Shown here: positions 24,659-33,434 of the stretch, one piece after another
Numbering within the stretch: the first letter of the stretch is position 1
How the letters are laid out: every line of letters begins with the position of its first letter
Source of the DNA: Actinomadura nitritigenes
GTDB taxonomy: Bacteria; Actinomycetota; Actinomycetes; Streptosporangiales; Streptosporangiaceae
NCBI RefSeq assembly: GCF_017573545.1
Contig: NZ_JAGEOK010000018.1
Span: 142,649 to 206,648 of the forward strand
Reading direction: 5' to 3'
Length of the DNA: 64,000 nt
Position numbers and translations under genes: made by a program
The notes under the pieces: model-generated
What the model was told of the DNA's origin: nothing
The model's database searches: none
The model's input: only the letters and a program-made list of their open reading frames with translations

Positions 24659-26710
24659 TCAGCCGCGGACGGACGGCCCGCGGCCGCGGCGGGCCGCCCG
24701 CGCGTCGGCGGCCTCCGCCGGCTCCGGCGCCTCCGCGGCGCCCAGCTCCTCGATCACGTCCCGCATGGCCCCGCACAGCGCGTCGATGTCGGCGACCAGC
24801 GTCGCCTCCGTGCTGACGCCCATGTTCAGCATCCCGGTCCAGCCGAGGGCGCCGACCGCGAGCGGCGCGCCCGGCCCGGTCGGGACGATCGGGTGCGCCG
24901 CGATCAGCGGGGCGCCGGCCAGCCGCGTCGGCGTGTTCGAGCCGGGGAGGTTCGTGGCGATCGCCTGGAACGTCCGGCCGCCGTACACGGCCCGCGCGAA
25001 CGCGTCGTGCAGCACCGGCGGCAGCGCCCGCGACGCCCGCTGCATCACGAAGGCCGACGCCAGCGCGCGGGTCCCGGACCGCAGCCGCCGCGTCGCCGCG
25101 GCCAGCGCGCGCAGCCGCTCGACCTCCGGCATCGGCCCGTACGGCAGGTCCACCATGACCGCCGAGGTGTGGTTGCCCTCGGGCGGCACCACCGGGCCGC
25201 CCGTCATCAGCGGCACCGCGACCCGCAGGACGCGCCCGCCCTCCGGCCCGCCCGCGGGCTGCATGACCCGGCGCAGCCCGCCGGCCAGCGCGCACAGCAC
25301 CACGTCCGTCACCCGCACGCGGTGCTTGCGGGCGAGGTCGCGGATCACCGGCATCGGCAGCCGGAACGTGCCGAACGCCCGCTCCGCGGTGCCCGTCGAG
25401 GGCAGCCGCGTCCTCTGCCGCGACTCCGCCGCCAGCTGGGCGATCCCGGTGACCGTGCCCAGCGCGCGACGCGTCGCCGACGGCCCGGCGCCCGCGGCCG
25501 GCAGCGCGTCCGGGGGCGTCAGCAACCGCAGCACGTGCGTGATCACGCCCATGCCGTCGGCGACGACATGGTGCATCAGGAAGATCACCGCCGAGCGGTC
25601 GGGGGCGTAGCCGCGCACCAGGATCATCCGCCACATCGGCCGGTCGCGCGGCAGCGGCTCGCTCTGCAGCACGCCGACGAGCGCGTTGAGCCCCGCGTCG
25701 CCGCCCTCCGCGAGCACCGCCTCGTGGACGTGCCAGTCCCAGTCGATCACCGGGTGCCCGACCCAGCGGCGCCGCCGCAGCCGCGACGCGGGGGACAGCC
25801 GCTGGCCCAGCCGGGGCAGCTCGTCCAGCTTCCCGCGCAGCGTCGCGATCATGTCCTCCCGGCTCGGCGACCCGTCCGGCGCGTCGAGGAAGATCAGCCC
25901 GCCGACGTGCTGCGGCGTCCGGTCCGACTCCACCGCCAGGAAGAAGGCGTCCTCGGGCGGGACGATCGGGGGCCGCGGCCGGCCGGGGTCCCGGTCGGTC
26001 ACGAGGTAGGCGAACCAGACCACGGCCAGCGCGCCCGCCGCGTCCAGCAGGTAGTGGTTGGCGGTCGCCATGATGACGTAGAGCGTCACGAAGACGTGCA
26101 GGACGCCGGCCGCCTGCAACGAGCGACGCACCTGCAGCCGCGCCAGCTCGACGCTCACCCACAGCGCCCACGCGACGTGCAGCGACGGCATGGCCGCGAG
26201 CCGGTCGGCGTGGTCGACGACCGGGCTGCCCCACGACCCCCACGTGCCGTGCGTCAGGACGGTGTCCACGTACCCGAGGCCGGGCACGAGGCGGGGCGGC
26301 GCCACCGGCCACAGCGCGAAGCAGACCGCGCCGATCACGTTGATCAGCGCGAAGGAGTTGCGGGCGACGCGGTACCGGTCGGGCCGGCGGCGGTACAGCC
26401 AGGCCAGCGCCCACAGCGTGGTGACCAGGTAGACGGTGGCGTACTCGTAGTTCGCGACGACGGCGACGGACCGGTGCGCCGCGAGCCAGTCGTTGAGCGG
26501 CCGCTCGACGGCGATGTGCAGCGTCCGTTCCAGGTCGTGGATCTGCCGGCCGTGGTCGGCGGCGGCCGCGTGCCGGTCGCCGACGGGGACGGCCGCGGCG
26601 ACGGCGTAGAGGGCGAAGAGCGACAGCCCGAACGCGAGTTCGCGCGCGAGCGGAGGGCGGCGGCCCGGGAGCCCGGAGGAGAGCGCGGAGGGGTCGGTCT
26701 CTGGTGTCAC
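24659..26710 (-). CDS. Fused PAP2 phosphatase / WS-DGAT O-acyltransferase
   Basis: This 683-residue bifunctional protein has two parts. An N-terminal membrane domain of several helices carries PAP2-type motifs AMPSLHVAWALW (about 173-184) and NHYLLDAAGA. The C-terminal domain is a wax ester synthase/diacylglycerol acyltransferase with catalytic HHVVADG at 380-386. The combination suggests dephosphorylation of a lipid phosphate followed by acylation, for example phosphatidate to triacylglycerol. That coupling is inferred from domains. Such fusions are known in actinobacteria. The GTG at 26710 is preferred because AGGAG lies 6 bp upstream. It is divergent from the hopanoid operon across an AT-rich promoter region. 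Confidence 0.85.
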   Translation of the reverse strand: MTPETDPSALSSGLPGRRPPLARELAFGLSLFALYAVAAAVPVGDRHAAAADHGRQIHDLERTLHIAVERPLNDWLAAHRSVAVVANYEYATVYLVTTLWALAWLYRRRPDRYRVARNSFALINVIGAVCFALWPVAPPRLVPGLGYVDTVLTHGTWGSWGSPVVDHADRLAAMPSLHVAWALWVSVELARLQVRRSLQAAGVLHVFVTLYVIMATANHYLLDAAGALAVVWFAYLVTDRDPGRPRPPIVPPEDAFFLAVESDRTPQHVGGLIFLDAPDGSPSREDMIATLRGKLDELPRLGQRLSPASRLRRRRWVGHPVIDWDWHVHEAVLAEGGDAGLNALVGVLQSEPLPRDRPMWRMILVRGYAPDRSAVIFLMHHVVADGMGVITHVLRLLTPPDALPAAGAGPSATRRALGTVTGIAQLAAESRQRTRLPSTGTAERAFGTFRLPMPVIRDLARKHRVRVTDVVLCALAGGLRRVMQPAGGPEGGRVLRVAVPLMTGGPVVPPEGNHTSAVMVDLPYGPMPEVERLRALAAATRRLRSGTRALASAFVMQRASRALPPVLHDAFARAVYGGRTFQAIATNLPGSNTPTRLAGAPLIAAHPIVPTGPGAPLAVGALGWTGMLNMGVSTEATLVADIDALCGAMRDVIEELGAAEAPEPAEAADARAARRGRGPSVRG

Positions 26711-26851
26711 CAACCTCTCCTAACCCAAAAACTTGGTTTATACACATATATATGATCGGTTTCGCGTTTACCGGGCGATCGACAGGGTTATGGGGACCAT
26801 TGCGACCGGCAGAGCGCCGCCCCGCCCCGCGCGCCGCCCCCGAAGGAAACG

Positions 26852-27709
26852 ATGTCCATCAGCGAGCGCTTATGGAACGAGACCTACGAACGTCGGATCA
26901 GGAACCGGCTGCAGGCCCGGGAGAACTTCCCGGTGGCCGCCCGGTTCCTTCCCGCCCGGCACCGGGCGCACCTGCTCGACGTCTACGGCTACGCCCGGCT
27001 CGTCGACGACATCGGCGACGAGGCCCCGCCGGATGAGCGCGCCGGCCTGCTCGACCTCGTCGACCGCGACCTCGACCGGATCTATGCGGGCGCCGTCCCC
27101 GAGATCCCCGTCATGCGGGCGCTGGCCCGCACCGTGCACGACCGCCGGATCCCCGCGGAGCCGTTCCGGCGCCTGGTGAGCGCCAACCGCCGGGACCAGG
27201 TCGTCACCCGCTACGGGACGTTCGACGAGCTGCTGGAGTACTGCACGCTGTCGGCGGACCCCGTCGGGCACATCGTCCTGCACGTGTTCGGCGCCGCGAC
27301 CCCGGCGAGGCTCCGCCTCTCCGACCGGATCTGCTCCGCGCTGCAGGTCATCGAGCACTGCCAGGACGTCGGCGAGGACCACCGCAACGGCCGGGTCTAC
27401 CTGCCGGCGGACGACCTGCGCCGGTTCGGCTGCACCGAGGACGACTTCCGCGCCGCGGTGACTCCGACCCGCCTGCGCGGTGTCATCGCACTTCAGGCGG
27501 GAAGGGCAGGACGACTGCTCGCCGAAGGCGCGCCTCTCGTCCGGACCCTGCCCGGGTTCGCTCGCGCCGCCGTGGCCGGGTACGCGGCGGGCGGGTTCGC
27601 CGCCCTCGCCGCGCTGGACCGCCGCGCCTACGACGTCCTGGCCGGCCCGCCACGCCCGGGGAAGACGCGGCTGCTCGCCGAGTGGTCGCGGATGTTGGGA
27701 AGGAGATGA
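26852..27709 (+). CDS. hpnC: Squalene/hydroxysqualene synthase HpnC
   Basis: This 285-residue member of the squalene/phytoene synthase family has acidic motifs LVDDIGDE (near residue 50) and CQDVGEDHRNGRVYLP. In the hopanoid route HpnD makes presqualene diphosphate and HpnC converts it to hydroxysqualene. It is the first gene of a tightly packed hopanoid operon. The ATG at 26852 follows GGAAACG. The upstream AT-rich stretch at about 26729-26760 is the likely divergent promoter shared with the PAP2/acyltransferase gene. HpnC assignment rests on order and on the TYERRIRNRLQARENFP-type N-terminus. Confidence 0.88.
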   Translation: MSISERLWNETYERRIRNRLQARENFPVAARFLPARHRAHLLDVYGYARLVDDIGDEAPPDERAGLLDLVDRDLDRIYAGAVPEIPVMRALARTVHDRRIPAEPFRRLVSANRRDQVVTRYGTFDELLEYCTLSADPVGHIVLHVFGAATPARLRLSDRICSALQVIEHCQDVGEDHRNGRVYLPADDLRRFGCTEDDFRAAVTPTRLRGVIALQAGRAGRLLAEGAPLVRTLPGFARAAVAGYAAGGFAALAALDRRAYDVLAGPPRPGKTRLLAEWSRMLGRR

Positions 27710-27710
27710 G

Positions 27711-28571
27711 ATGGACGCAGCCGGGGCCTACCGGCACTGCGAACAGGTCGTCCGGTCGCAGGCACGCAACTTCTCGTACGGGATCCGCCTCCTGCCCCCG
27801 CCGAAACGCCGGGCGCTCAGCGCCGTCTACGCCTTCGCGCGGAGGATCGACGACATCGGCGACGACAACGAGGCGCCTCCCGATGCGCGGCTCGCCGCGC
27901 TGGCCGCCGAGCGCGACCGGCTCGCCGACCCCGGCGCCCACCCGGACGACCCGGTGCTGGTCGCCCTGGCGGACGCGGCGCGCCGCATGCCGATCCCGCT
28001 GGAGGCGTTCGGCGAGCTCATCGACGGCTGCGAGGCCGACGTGCGGGGCGCCTCCTACGACACCTTCGACGACCTGCTCTGGTACTGCCGGTGCGTCGCC
28101 GGCTCGATCGGCCGGCTGTCGCTCGGCGTGTTCGGCACCCGCGACCCCCGGGTCGCCCGGACGCGCGCGGACGCGCTCGGCGTCGCGCTGCAGCTGACGA
28201 ACATCCTGCGGGACGTCCGCGAGGACCGGCTCGGCGGCCGCGTCTACCTGCCGGCCAAGGACCTCGCGAGGTTCGGCTGCACGCTGGACCAGGACGCGTC
28301 CGGCCGGTTCACCGACCCGCCGGAGCAGCTCGCCGCCCTGGTCCGGTTCCAGGCGGAGCGCGCGGGCGAGTGGTACGCGACGGGGCTGCGGCTGCTGCCG
28401 ATGCTCGACCGGCGCAGCGCCGCGTGCACGGGGACGATGGCCGGCATCTACCGGCGGCTGCTGCGGCGCATCACCGCCGACCCGGCGACCGCACTGGCGG
28501 GGCGCATGTCCCTGCCCGCCTGGGAGAAGGCGGCCGTCGCCGCGACGGCGCTCACCGGGATCCGGCGGTGA
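27711..28571 (+). CDS. hpnD: Presqualene diphosphate synthase HpnD
   Basis: This 286-residue protein joins two farnesyl diphosphates into presqualene diphosphate. It has RIDDIGDD and the second aspartate-rich motif NILRDVREDRLGGRVYLP. The ATG at 27711 has GGAAGGAG upstream and lies directly after the hpnC stop. Its stop overlaps the hpnE start (GTGA). YAFARRIDD and GYW-type helices follow the family. Confidence 0.9.
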   Translation: MDAAGAYRHCEQVVRSQARNFSYGIRLLPPPKRRALSAVYAFARRIDDIGDDNEAPPDARLAALAAERDRLADPGAHPDDPVLVALADAARRMPIPLEAFGELIDGCEADVRGASYDTFDDLLWYCRCVAGSIGRLSLGVFGTRDPRVARTRADALGVALQLTNILRDVREDRLGGRVYLPAKDLARFGCTLDQDASGRFTDPPEQLAALVRFQAERAGEWYATGLRLLPMLDRRSAACTGTMAGIYRRLLRRITADPATALAGRMSLPAWEKAAVAATALTGIRR

Positions 28572-29899
28572 GCCCCCGGGCGAACGTCGCCGTCGTCGGC
28601 GGCGGGCTCGCCGGGATCAGCGCCGCGCTCGCGCTCCTGGAGGCGGGCGTGCGGACCACCCTCTACGAGGCGCGTCCCCGGCTCGGGGGCGCCACCCACT
28701 CCTTCGACCGCAACGGCCTCACCGTCGACAACGGGCAGCACGTCTTCCTGAAGTGCTGCACCGCCTACCGCGGGCTGCTGGACCGGCTGGACGCCCGGGA
28801 CCTCGTCCGCGTCCAGGATCGCCTCGACATCCGCGTCCTCACCCCGGACGGGACGGCCGGGAGGCTGCGCCGGGCGAAGGCGCCGGGGCCGCTGCACCTG
28901 CTGCCCGCGCTCGCCCGGTACCGGCTGCTGTCGCCGGGCGACCGGCTGCGGGCCGTCCGCGCGTCGCTGGCACTGCAGGGCCTCGACCCGCAGGACCCGG
29001 AACTGGACGGGCAGGCGATGGGCGGCTGGCTCGCCGCCCACGGCCAGCGCGAGCGGGCCCGCACCGCGCTGTGGGAGCTGTTCCTGATCTCGGCGCTGAA
29101 CATCGGGGTGGACGACGCCGCGATGGGCCCCGCGACGATGGTGTGCCGGCAGGGCCTGCTCGGCCGCTCCGACGCCGCCGACATCGGCGTCCCGACCGTC
29201 CCGCTCGGCGAGCTGCACGGCTCCGTCGCGGCGAGCCGGATCGAGCGGCTCGGCGGGCGCGTCCACCTGAAGGCGAAGGTGTCGGCGGTGCACGCCGGGC
29301 CGAAGCTCGTGGTGGACGGCGAGCCGGTCGCCGCGGACGCCGTCGTCGTCGCGGTGCCGCACCGCGCGGCGGCCCCGCTCGTCCCGGCGCAGGCGTGCCC
29401 GGACCGGGACCGGTGGGCCGGCCTCGGGTCCAGCCCGATCATCAACGTGCACGTCGTCTACGACCGGCCGGTCATGGACGTGCCGTTCGCCGCCGCCGTC
29501 GGCTCGCCCGTGCAGTGGGTGTTCGACCGCACGCAGATCAGCGGCCTCGCCCGCGGCCAGTACCTCGCGGTGTCGGTGTCGGCCGCCGACGGCTGGATCG
29601 ACACGCCCGCCGCCGACGTCCGCGCCGCGTTCCTGCCCGCACTGGAACGGCTCCTCCCCGCCGCGCGGCGGGCCCGCGTCACCGACGTCTTCGTCACCCG
29701 GGAACGCCATGCGACGTTCCGCCAGAGCCCCGGCAGCGGCGCGCTGCGGCCCGCGTCCGCGACCCGGCTGCCCGGGCTCTTCCTCGCCGGCGCGTGGACC
29801 GACACGGGCTGGCCCGACACCATGGAGGGGGCAGTGCGCAGTGGACTGACCGCCGCCCGGCTGGTCCGGCGGCACCTGGACGGGGTGAGCGGCCGATGA
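28568..29899 (+). CDS. hpnE: Hydroxysqualene dehydroxylase HpnE
   Basis: This 443-residue FAD protein of the amine oxidase/phytoene desaturase type reduces hydroxysqualene to squalene in bacteria lacking classical squalene synthase. The N-terminus has VAVVGGGLAGISAALAL and then RLGGATHSF. FLAGAWTDTGWPDTMEGAVRSG is the C-terminal FAD motif. The GTG at 28568 overlaps the hpnD stop, and its own stop overlaps the next ATG. It completes the HpnCDE route to squalene. Confidence 0.88.
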   Translation: MSPRANVAVVGGGLAGISAALALLEAGVRTTLYEARPRLGGATHSFDRNGLTVDNGQHVFLKCCTAYRGLLDRLDARDLVRVQDRLDIRVLTPDGTAGRLRRAKAPGPLHLLPALARYRLLSPGDRLRAVRASLALQGLDPQDPELDGQAMGGWLAAHGQRERARTALWELFLISALNIGVDDAAMGPATMVCRQGLLGRSDAADIGVPTVPLGELHGSVAASRIERLGGRVHLKAKVSAVHAGPKLVVDGEPVAADAVVVAVPHRAAAPLVPAQACPDRDRWAGLGSSPIINVHVVYDRPVMDVPFAAAVGSPVQWVFDRTQISGLARGQYLAVSVSAADGWIDTPAADVRAAFLPALERLLPAARRARVTDVFVTRERHATFRQSPGSGALRPASATRLPGLFLAGAWTDTGWPDTMEGAVRSGLTAARLVRRHLDGVSGR

Positions 29900-30906
29900 C
29901 CGCCGTCCCCGGCTCGATCACCGACGGGCGCGCCCTCGTCGACGAGGCGATGCGCGCCTGCGTCGACCGCCTCGACCCGGCCAACCGCCGCGTCATCGCC
30001 TACCACCTCGGCTGGACCGACGCCGACGGCCGGCCCGCCACGGCGGGCGGCAAGGCGCTGCGCCCCGCGCTGGCGCTGCTGTCGGGACGCGCGGCCGGCG
30101 CGCCGCCGGAGCACGCCCTCCCCGGCGCCGTCGCCGTGGAGTTCGTGCACGCCTTCTCGCTGCTGCACGACGACATCATGGACGGCGACCGCACCCGCCG
30201 GCACCGCCCCGCCGCGTGGACGGTGTTCGGCGCCGCGGCCGCGATCCTCGCGGGCGACGCGCTGCTGGCGCTGTCGGAGGAGCTGCTGCTGGAGCACCAC
30301 ACCCGCGGTGCGCACTGGGCGGCGGAGGCGCTGACCGCCGCCACCCAGCGGCTCATCTCCGGCCAGGCCCTCGACATGGGGTTCGAGGAGCGCGCCGACG
30401 TCACCCTCGACGAGTGCCTGACGATGGCGTCCGACAAGACGGGCGCGCTGCTGGCCTGCGCCAGCTCGATCGGCGCGATGCTCGGCGAGGCGCCCGCCGA
30501 GCTGGTCACCGCCCTCACCGGGTACGGGACGGAGATGGGCCTGGCGTTCCAGCTCGTCGACGACCTGCTCGGCATCTGGGGGAGCCCGGAGACGACCGGC
30601 AAGCCGGTGCTGTCGGACCTGCGGGCCCGCAAGAAGTCGCTGCCGGTGGTCGCCGCGCTGACCGCCGGGACCGCCGACTCCGCGCGGCTGGCCGAGCTGT
30701 ACGCCGCGCCCGGCGACCCCGCCGAGGCCGACCTGCGGGAGATGGCGGAGCTGGTCGAGGCCGCGGGCGGCCGCGCCTGGGCGGAGGCCGAGGCCGACCG
30801 CCGCGTCGCGCTGGCCGCCAAGTACGTGGGCGACGTGGAGATGGACGACGCGGTCCGCGCGGAGTTCCGCGACATCGCGCTCTTCGTCACCGCCCGGGAC
30901 CACTGA
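29896..30906 (+). CDS. Polyprenyl diphosphate synthase (hopanoid cluster type)
   Basis: This 336-residue trans-prenyltransferase has a first aspartate motif DDIMD (residues 92-96). The second motif is DDLLG (222-226), ending in Gly rather than Asp, as in several actinobacterial hopanoid-cluster enzymes. It condenses isopentenyl diphosphate with allylic diphosphates. Farnesyl diphosphate for HpnD is the expected product, but chain length cannot be read from the sequence. The ATG overlaps the hpnE stop (ATGA). Confidence 0.85.
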   Translation: MTAVPGSITDGRALVDEAMRACVDRLDPANRRVIAYHLGWTDADGRPATAGGKALRPALALLSGRAAGAPPEHALPGAVAVEFVHAFSLLHDDIMDGDRTRRHRPAAWTVFGAAAAILAGDALLALSEELLLEHHTRGAHWAAEALTAATQRLISGQALDMGFEERADVTLDECLTMASDKTGALLACASSIGAMLGEAPAELVTALTGYGTEMGLAFQLVDDLLGIWGSPETTGKPVLSDLRARKKSLPVVAALTAGTADSARLAELYAAPGDPAEADLREMAELVEAAGGRAWAEAEADRRVALAAKYVGDVEMDDAVRAEFRDIALFVTARDH

Positions 30907-30957
30907 ACGACGGGACCCGCGCCGGGAAGCGGACACCGTCAGAAAGCAGGATGCCGA

Positions 30958-32823
30958 ATGACCACGACGGAAGCCCCCGGACTCACCGAAGCGGCCGCGG
31001 CCGCCGTCGAGGCGGCCCGCGACCACCTGCTCGGCCTGCAGTCGGCCGAGGGCTGGTGGAAGGCCGAGCTGGAGACCAACGTCACCATGGACGCCGAGGA
31101 CCTGCTGCTGCGCCAGTTCCTCGGCATCCGCACCGACGCCGAGACCGCCGCGGCGGCGCGCTGGATCCGCTCGCAGCAGCGCGCCGACGGGACGTGGGCG
31201 AACTTCTACGGGGGCCCGCCGGACCCGTCCACCACCATCGAGGCGTACGTCGCGCTGCGGCTCGCCGGCGACGCCCCCGGCGACGAGCACATGCGCAGGG
31301 CCGCCGCCTACGCGCGCGAGGCCGGCGGCATCGAGGGCAGCCGCGTGTTCACCCGCATCTGGCTCGCGCTGTTCGGCCAGTGGTCCTGGGACGACCTGCC
31401 GGTGATGCCGCCGGAGCTGATGTTCCTGCCGAGCCGCGTCCCGCTGAACGTCTACAGCTGGGCGTGCTGGGCGCGGCAGACGATCGTGCCGCTGACCGTC
31501 CTCGGGTCGCTGCGCCCCGTCCGGTCGCTGCCGTTCGACCTGCCGGAGCTGCGCGCCGGCCGGCGTCCCGCGCGGAAGGCGACCGGATGGGGAAGGGCCT
31601 TCAACGCCCTGGACCGGTTCCTGCACGTCTACGAGAAGCGGCCGGTGGCGCCGCTGCGGAAGGCCGCGCTGCGGCGCGCGGCCGAGTGGATCGTCGCGCG
31701 GCAGGAGGCGGACGGCTGCTGGGGCGGCATCCAGCCGCCGTGGGTGTACTCGCTGATGGCGCTGAGCCTGCTCGGCTACGACCTCGACCATCCGGTGATG
31801 AAGCGCGGCCTCGCCGGGCTCGACCGGTTCACGATCGAGGACGGGAAGGGCCGCCGCCTCGAGGCGTGCCAGTCGCCGGTGTGGGACACCGTCCTCGCGA
31901 TGAACGCGCTGTCGGACGCGGGCGCGCCCGCCGGCGACCCGGCGCTGCTGCGCGCGGCCCGCTGGGTCGTGGGCGAGGAGATCCGCGGGCCGGGGGACTG
32001 GTCGGTGCGGCGCCCGGACCTGCCGCCGGGCGGCTGGGCGTTCGAGTTCGACAACGACCTGTACCCCGACACCGACGACACCGCCGAGGCGATCCTCGCG
32101 CTGCGCCGCTCCGGGCTGCCCGAGGCCCGCGGGCCGATCGACCGGGCCGTCCGCTGGATGGCGGGGATGGCGTCGCGGGACGGCGGGTTCGCCGCCTTCG
32201 ACGCCGACAACACCCAGGAGCTGTGCACCAAGCTGCCGTTCTGCGACTTCGGCGCCGTCATCGACCCGCCGTCGGCGGACGTCACCGCGCACGTGGTCGA
32301 GGCCCTCGCCAAGGAGGGGCACGCGGAGTCGCCCGTCACCAAGCGGGCGGTGGTGTGGCTGCTGAAGGCGCAGGAGGCGGACGGGTCGTGGTTCGGCCGG
32401 TGGGGCGCCAACCACGTCTACGGCACGGGCGGCGCGGTGCCCGCGCTGATCGCCGCGGGCGTCCGCCCGGACAAGCCGCCGATCCGCCGCGCCGTCGCCT
32501 GGCTGGAGCACCACCAGAACCCCGACGGCGGCTGGGGCGAGGACCTGCGCTCCTACGACGACCCGGCCTGGATCGGGCGCGGCACGTCCACCCCCTCGCA
32601 GACGGCCTGGGCGCTGCTGGCGCTGCTCGCGGCGGGCGAGCGCTCACCGGCGGTCGAGGCCGGGGTCCGCTGGCTCGTCGACCACCAGCGCCCGGACGGC
32701 ACGTGGGACGAGGACCAGTTCACCGGCACCGGCTTCCCCGGCGACTTCTACATCAACTACCACCTGTACCGGCTGGTGTTCCCGATCAGCGCCCTCGGCC
32801 GCTACCTGGGGCGGGACCGGTGA
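30958..32823 (+). CDS. shc: Squalene-hopene cyclase
   Basis: This 621-residue terpene cyclase converts squalene to hopene and hopanol at the membrane surface. The catalytic DxDD motif is DTDD at 371-374. Multiple QW-type repeats are visible, such as QEADGSWFGRWG and QNPDGGWGED. The C-terminus GDFYINYHLYRLVFPISALG is typical. It starts 51 bp after the prenyltransferase gene, and its TGA overlaps the next gene's GTG. Confidence 0.95.
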   Translation: MTTTEAPGLTEAAAAAVEAARDHLLGLQSAEGWWKAELETNVTMDAEDLLLRQFLGIRTDAETAAAARWIRSQQRADGTWANFYGGPPDPSTTIEAYVALRLAGDAPGDEHMRRAAAYAREAGGIEGSRVFTRIWLALFGQWSWDDLPVMPPELMFLPSRVPLNVYSWACWARQTIVPLTVLGSLRPVRSLPFDLPELRAGRRPARKATGWGRAFNALDRFLHVYEKRPVAPLRKAALRRAAEWIVARQEADGCWGGIQPPWVYSLMALSLLGYDLDHPVMKRGLAGLDRFTIEDGKGRRLEACQSPVWDTVLAMNALSDAGAPAGDPALLRAARWVVGEEIRGPGDWSVRRPDLPPGGWAFEFDNDLYPDTDDTAEAILALRRSGLPEARGPIDRAVRWMAGMASRDGGFAAFDADNTQELCTKLPFCDFGAVIDPPSADVTAHVVEALAKEGHAESPVTKRAVVWLLKAQEADGSWFGRWGANHVYGTGGAVPALIAAGVRPDKPPIRRAVAWLEHHQNPDGGWGEDLRSYDDPAWIGRGTSTPSQTAWALLALLAAGERSPAVEAGVRWLVDHQRPDGTWDEDQFTGTGFPGDFYINYHLYRLVFPISALGRYLGRDR

Positions 32824-33434
32824 CGAGGCCCGTGGTGTGCGCGGCGCTCGGCATCGAGGCCCGGGCGCTCGCGCACGGCGGCCCGCCGGTCGCGAAGGTG
32901 CACGCCGAGGCCCGCCGGTACGCCGCGCGGGGCGACCTCGTCGCGCTGATCGGGCACGCCGGGCACGAGGAGGTCGAGGGCACGCTCGGCGAGGCGCCGC
33001 GGTCCACGGTGCTCGTGCAGACCCCCGCCGACGCCGCGGAGATCACCCGGCGGTTCCCGGACGCGCGGGGCCCGCACACCGACGACATCTGCTCCGCCAC
33101 CACCAACCGCGAGCGCGCCGTGACCCACGTCGCCCGCGAGGCTGACCTCGTGCTCGTCGTCGGGTCGGCCAACTCCTCCGACTCCCGCCGCCTCGTCGAG
33201 GTGGCCGAGCAGGCCGGCGCGCCCGCCCTGCTGATCGACGGCCCGGCCGACGTCCCGCTCGACCGGCTCCGCGACGCCCGCACCGTCGGCGTCACCGGCG
33301 GCGCGTCCGCGCCGCCCGCCGTGCTCGACGCGGTCGTCGCCGCGCTGCGCGGCCTCGGCCCCGCCGACCTGGCCGAACGCGCGGTCACGGTGGAGACCAC
33401 CGAGTTCACCTTGCCGAAGGAGGTCCGACCCTAA
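32820..33434 (+). CDS. HpnG/IspH remnant: HpnG-like start joined to the C-terminal part of IspH
   Basis: This open frame of 204 residues sits where hpnG is expected. Residues 1-20 (PVVCAALGIEARAL) resemble the start of HpnG, the adenosylhopane phosphorylase. From residue 22 the sequence follows IspH (HMBPP reductase): PVAKVHAEARRYAARGD, LIGHAGHEEVEGTLGEAP, DDICSATTNRERAV, VGSANSSDSRRLVEVAEQAG and GVTGGASAP. Relative to E. coli IspH it begins at the residue after Cys96. It therefore lacks the part with Cys12, His41, His74 and Cys96, and it also lacks the TQTTL segment. Only the third cluster Cys (Cys91 here, equivalent to 197) and the His124/Glu126 equivalents (His49, Glu51) remain. It cannot be a normal IspH or HpnG. 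The frame is nevertheless intact and overlaps both neighbours. It looks like the result of in-frame deletions in an HpnG-IspH fusion; function is unknown. Confidence 0.7.
   Translation: MTRPVVCAALGIEARALAHGGPPVAKVHAEARRYAARGDLVALIGHAGHEEVEGTLGEAPRSTVLVQTPADAAEITRRFPDARGPHTDDICSATTNRERAVTHVAREADLVLVVGSANSSDSRRLVEVAEQAGAPALLIDGPADVPLDRLRDARTVGVTGGASAPPAVLDAVVAALRGLGPADLAERAVTVETTEFTLPKEVRP

Noticed and set aside
30216..33434. Plus-strand frame of over 1000 codons across prenyltransferase, shc and the HpnG/IspH region
   Set aside because: It is a shifted-frame shadow until it enters the true frame at about 32820. The genes in the other frame have complete catalytic motifs.
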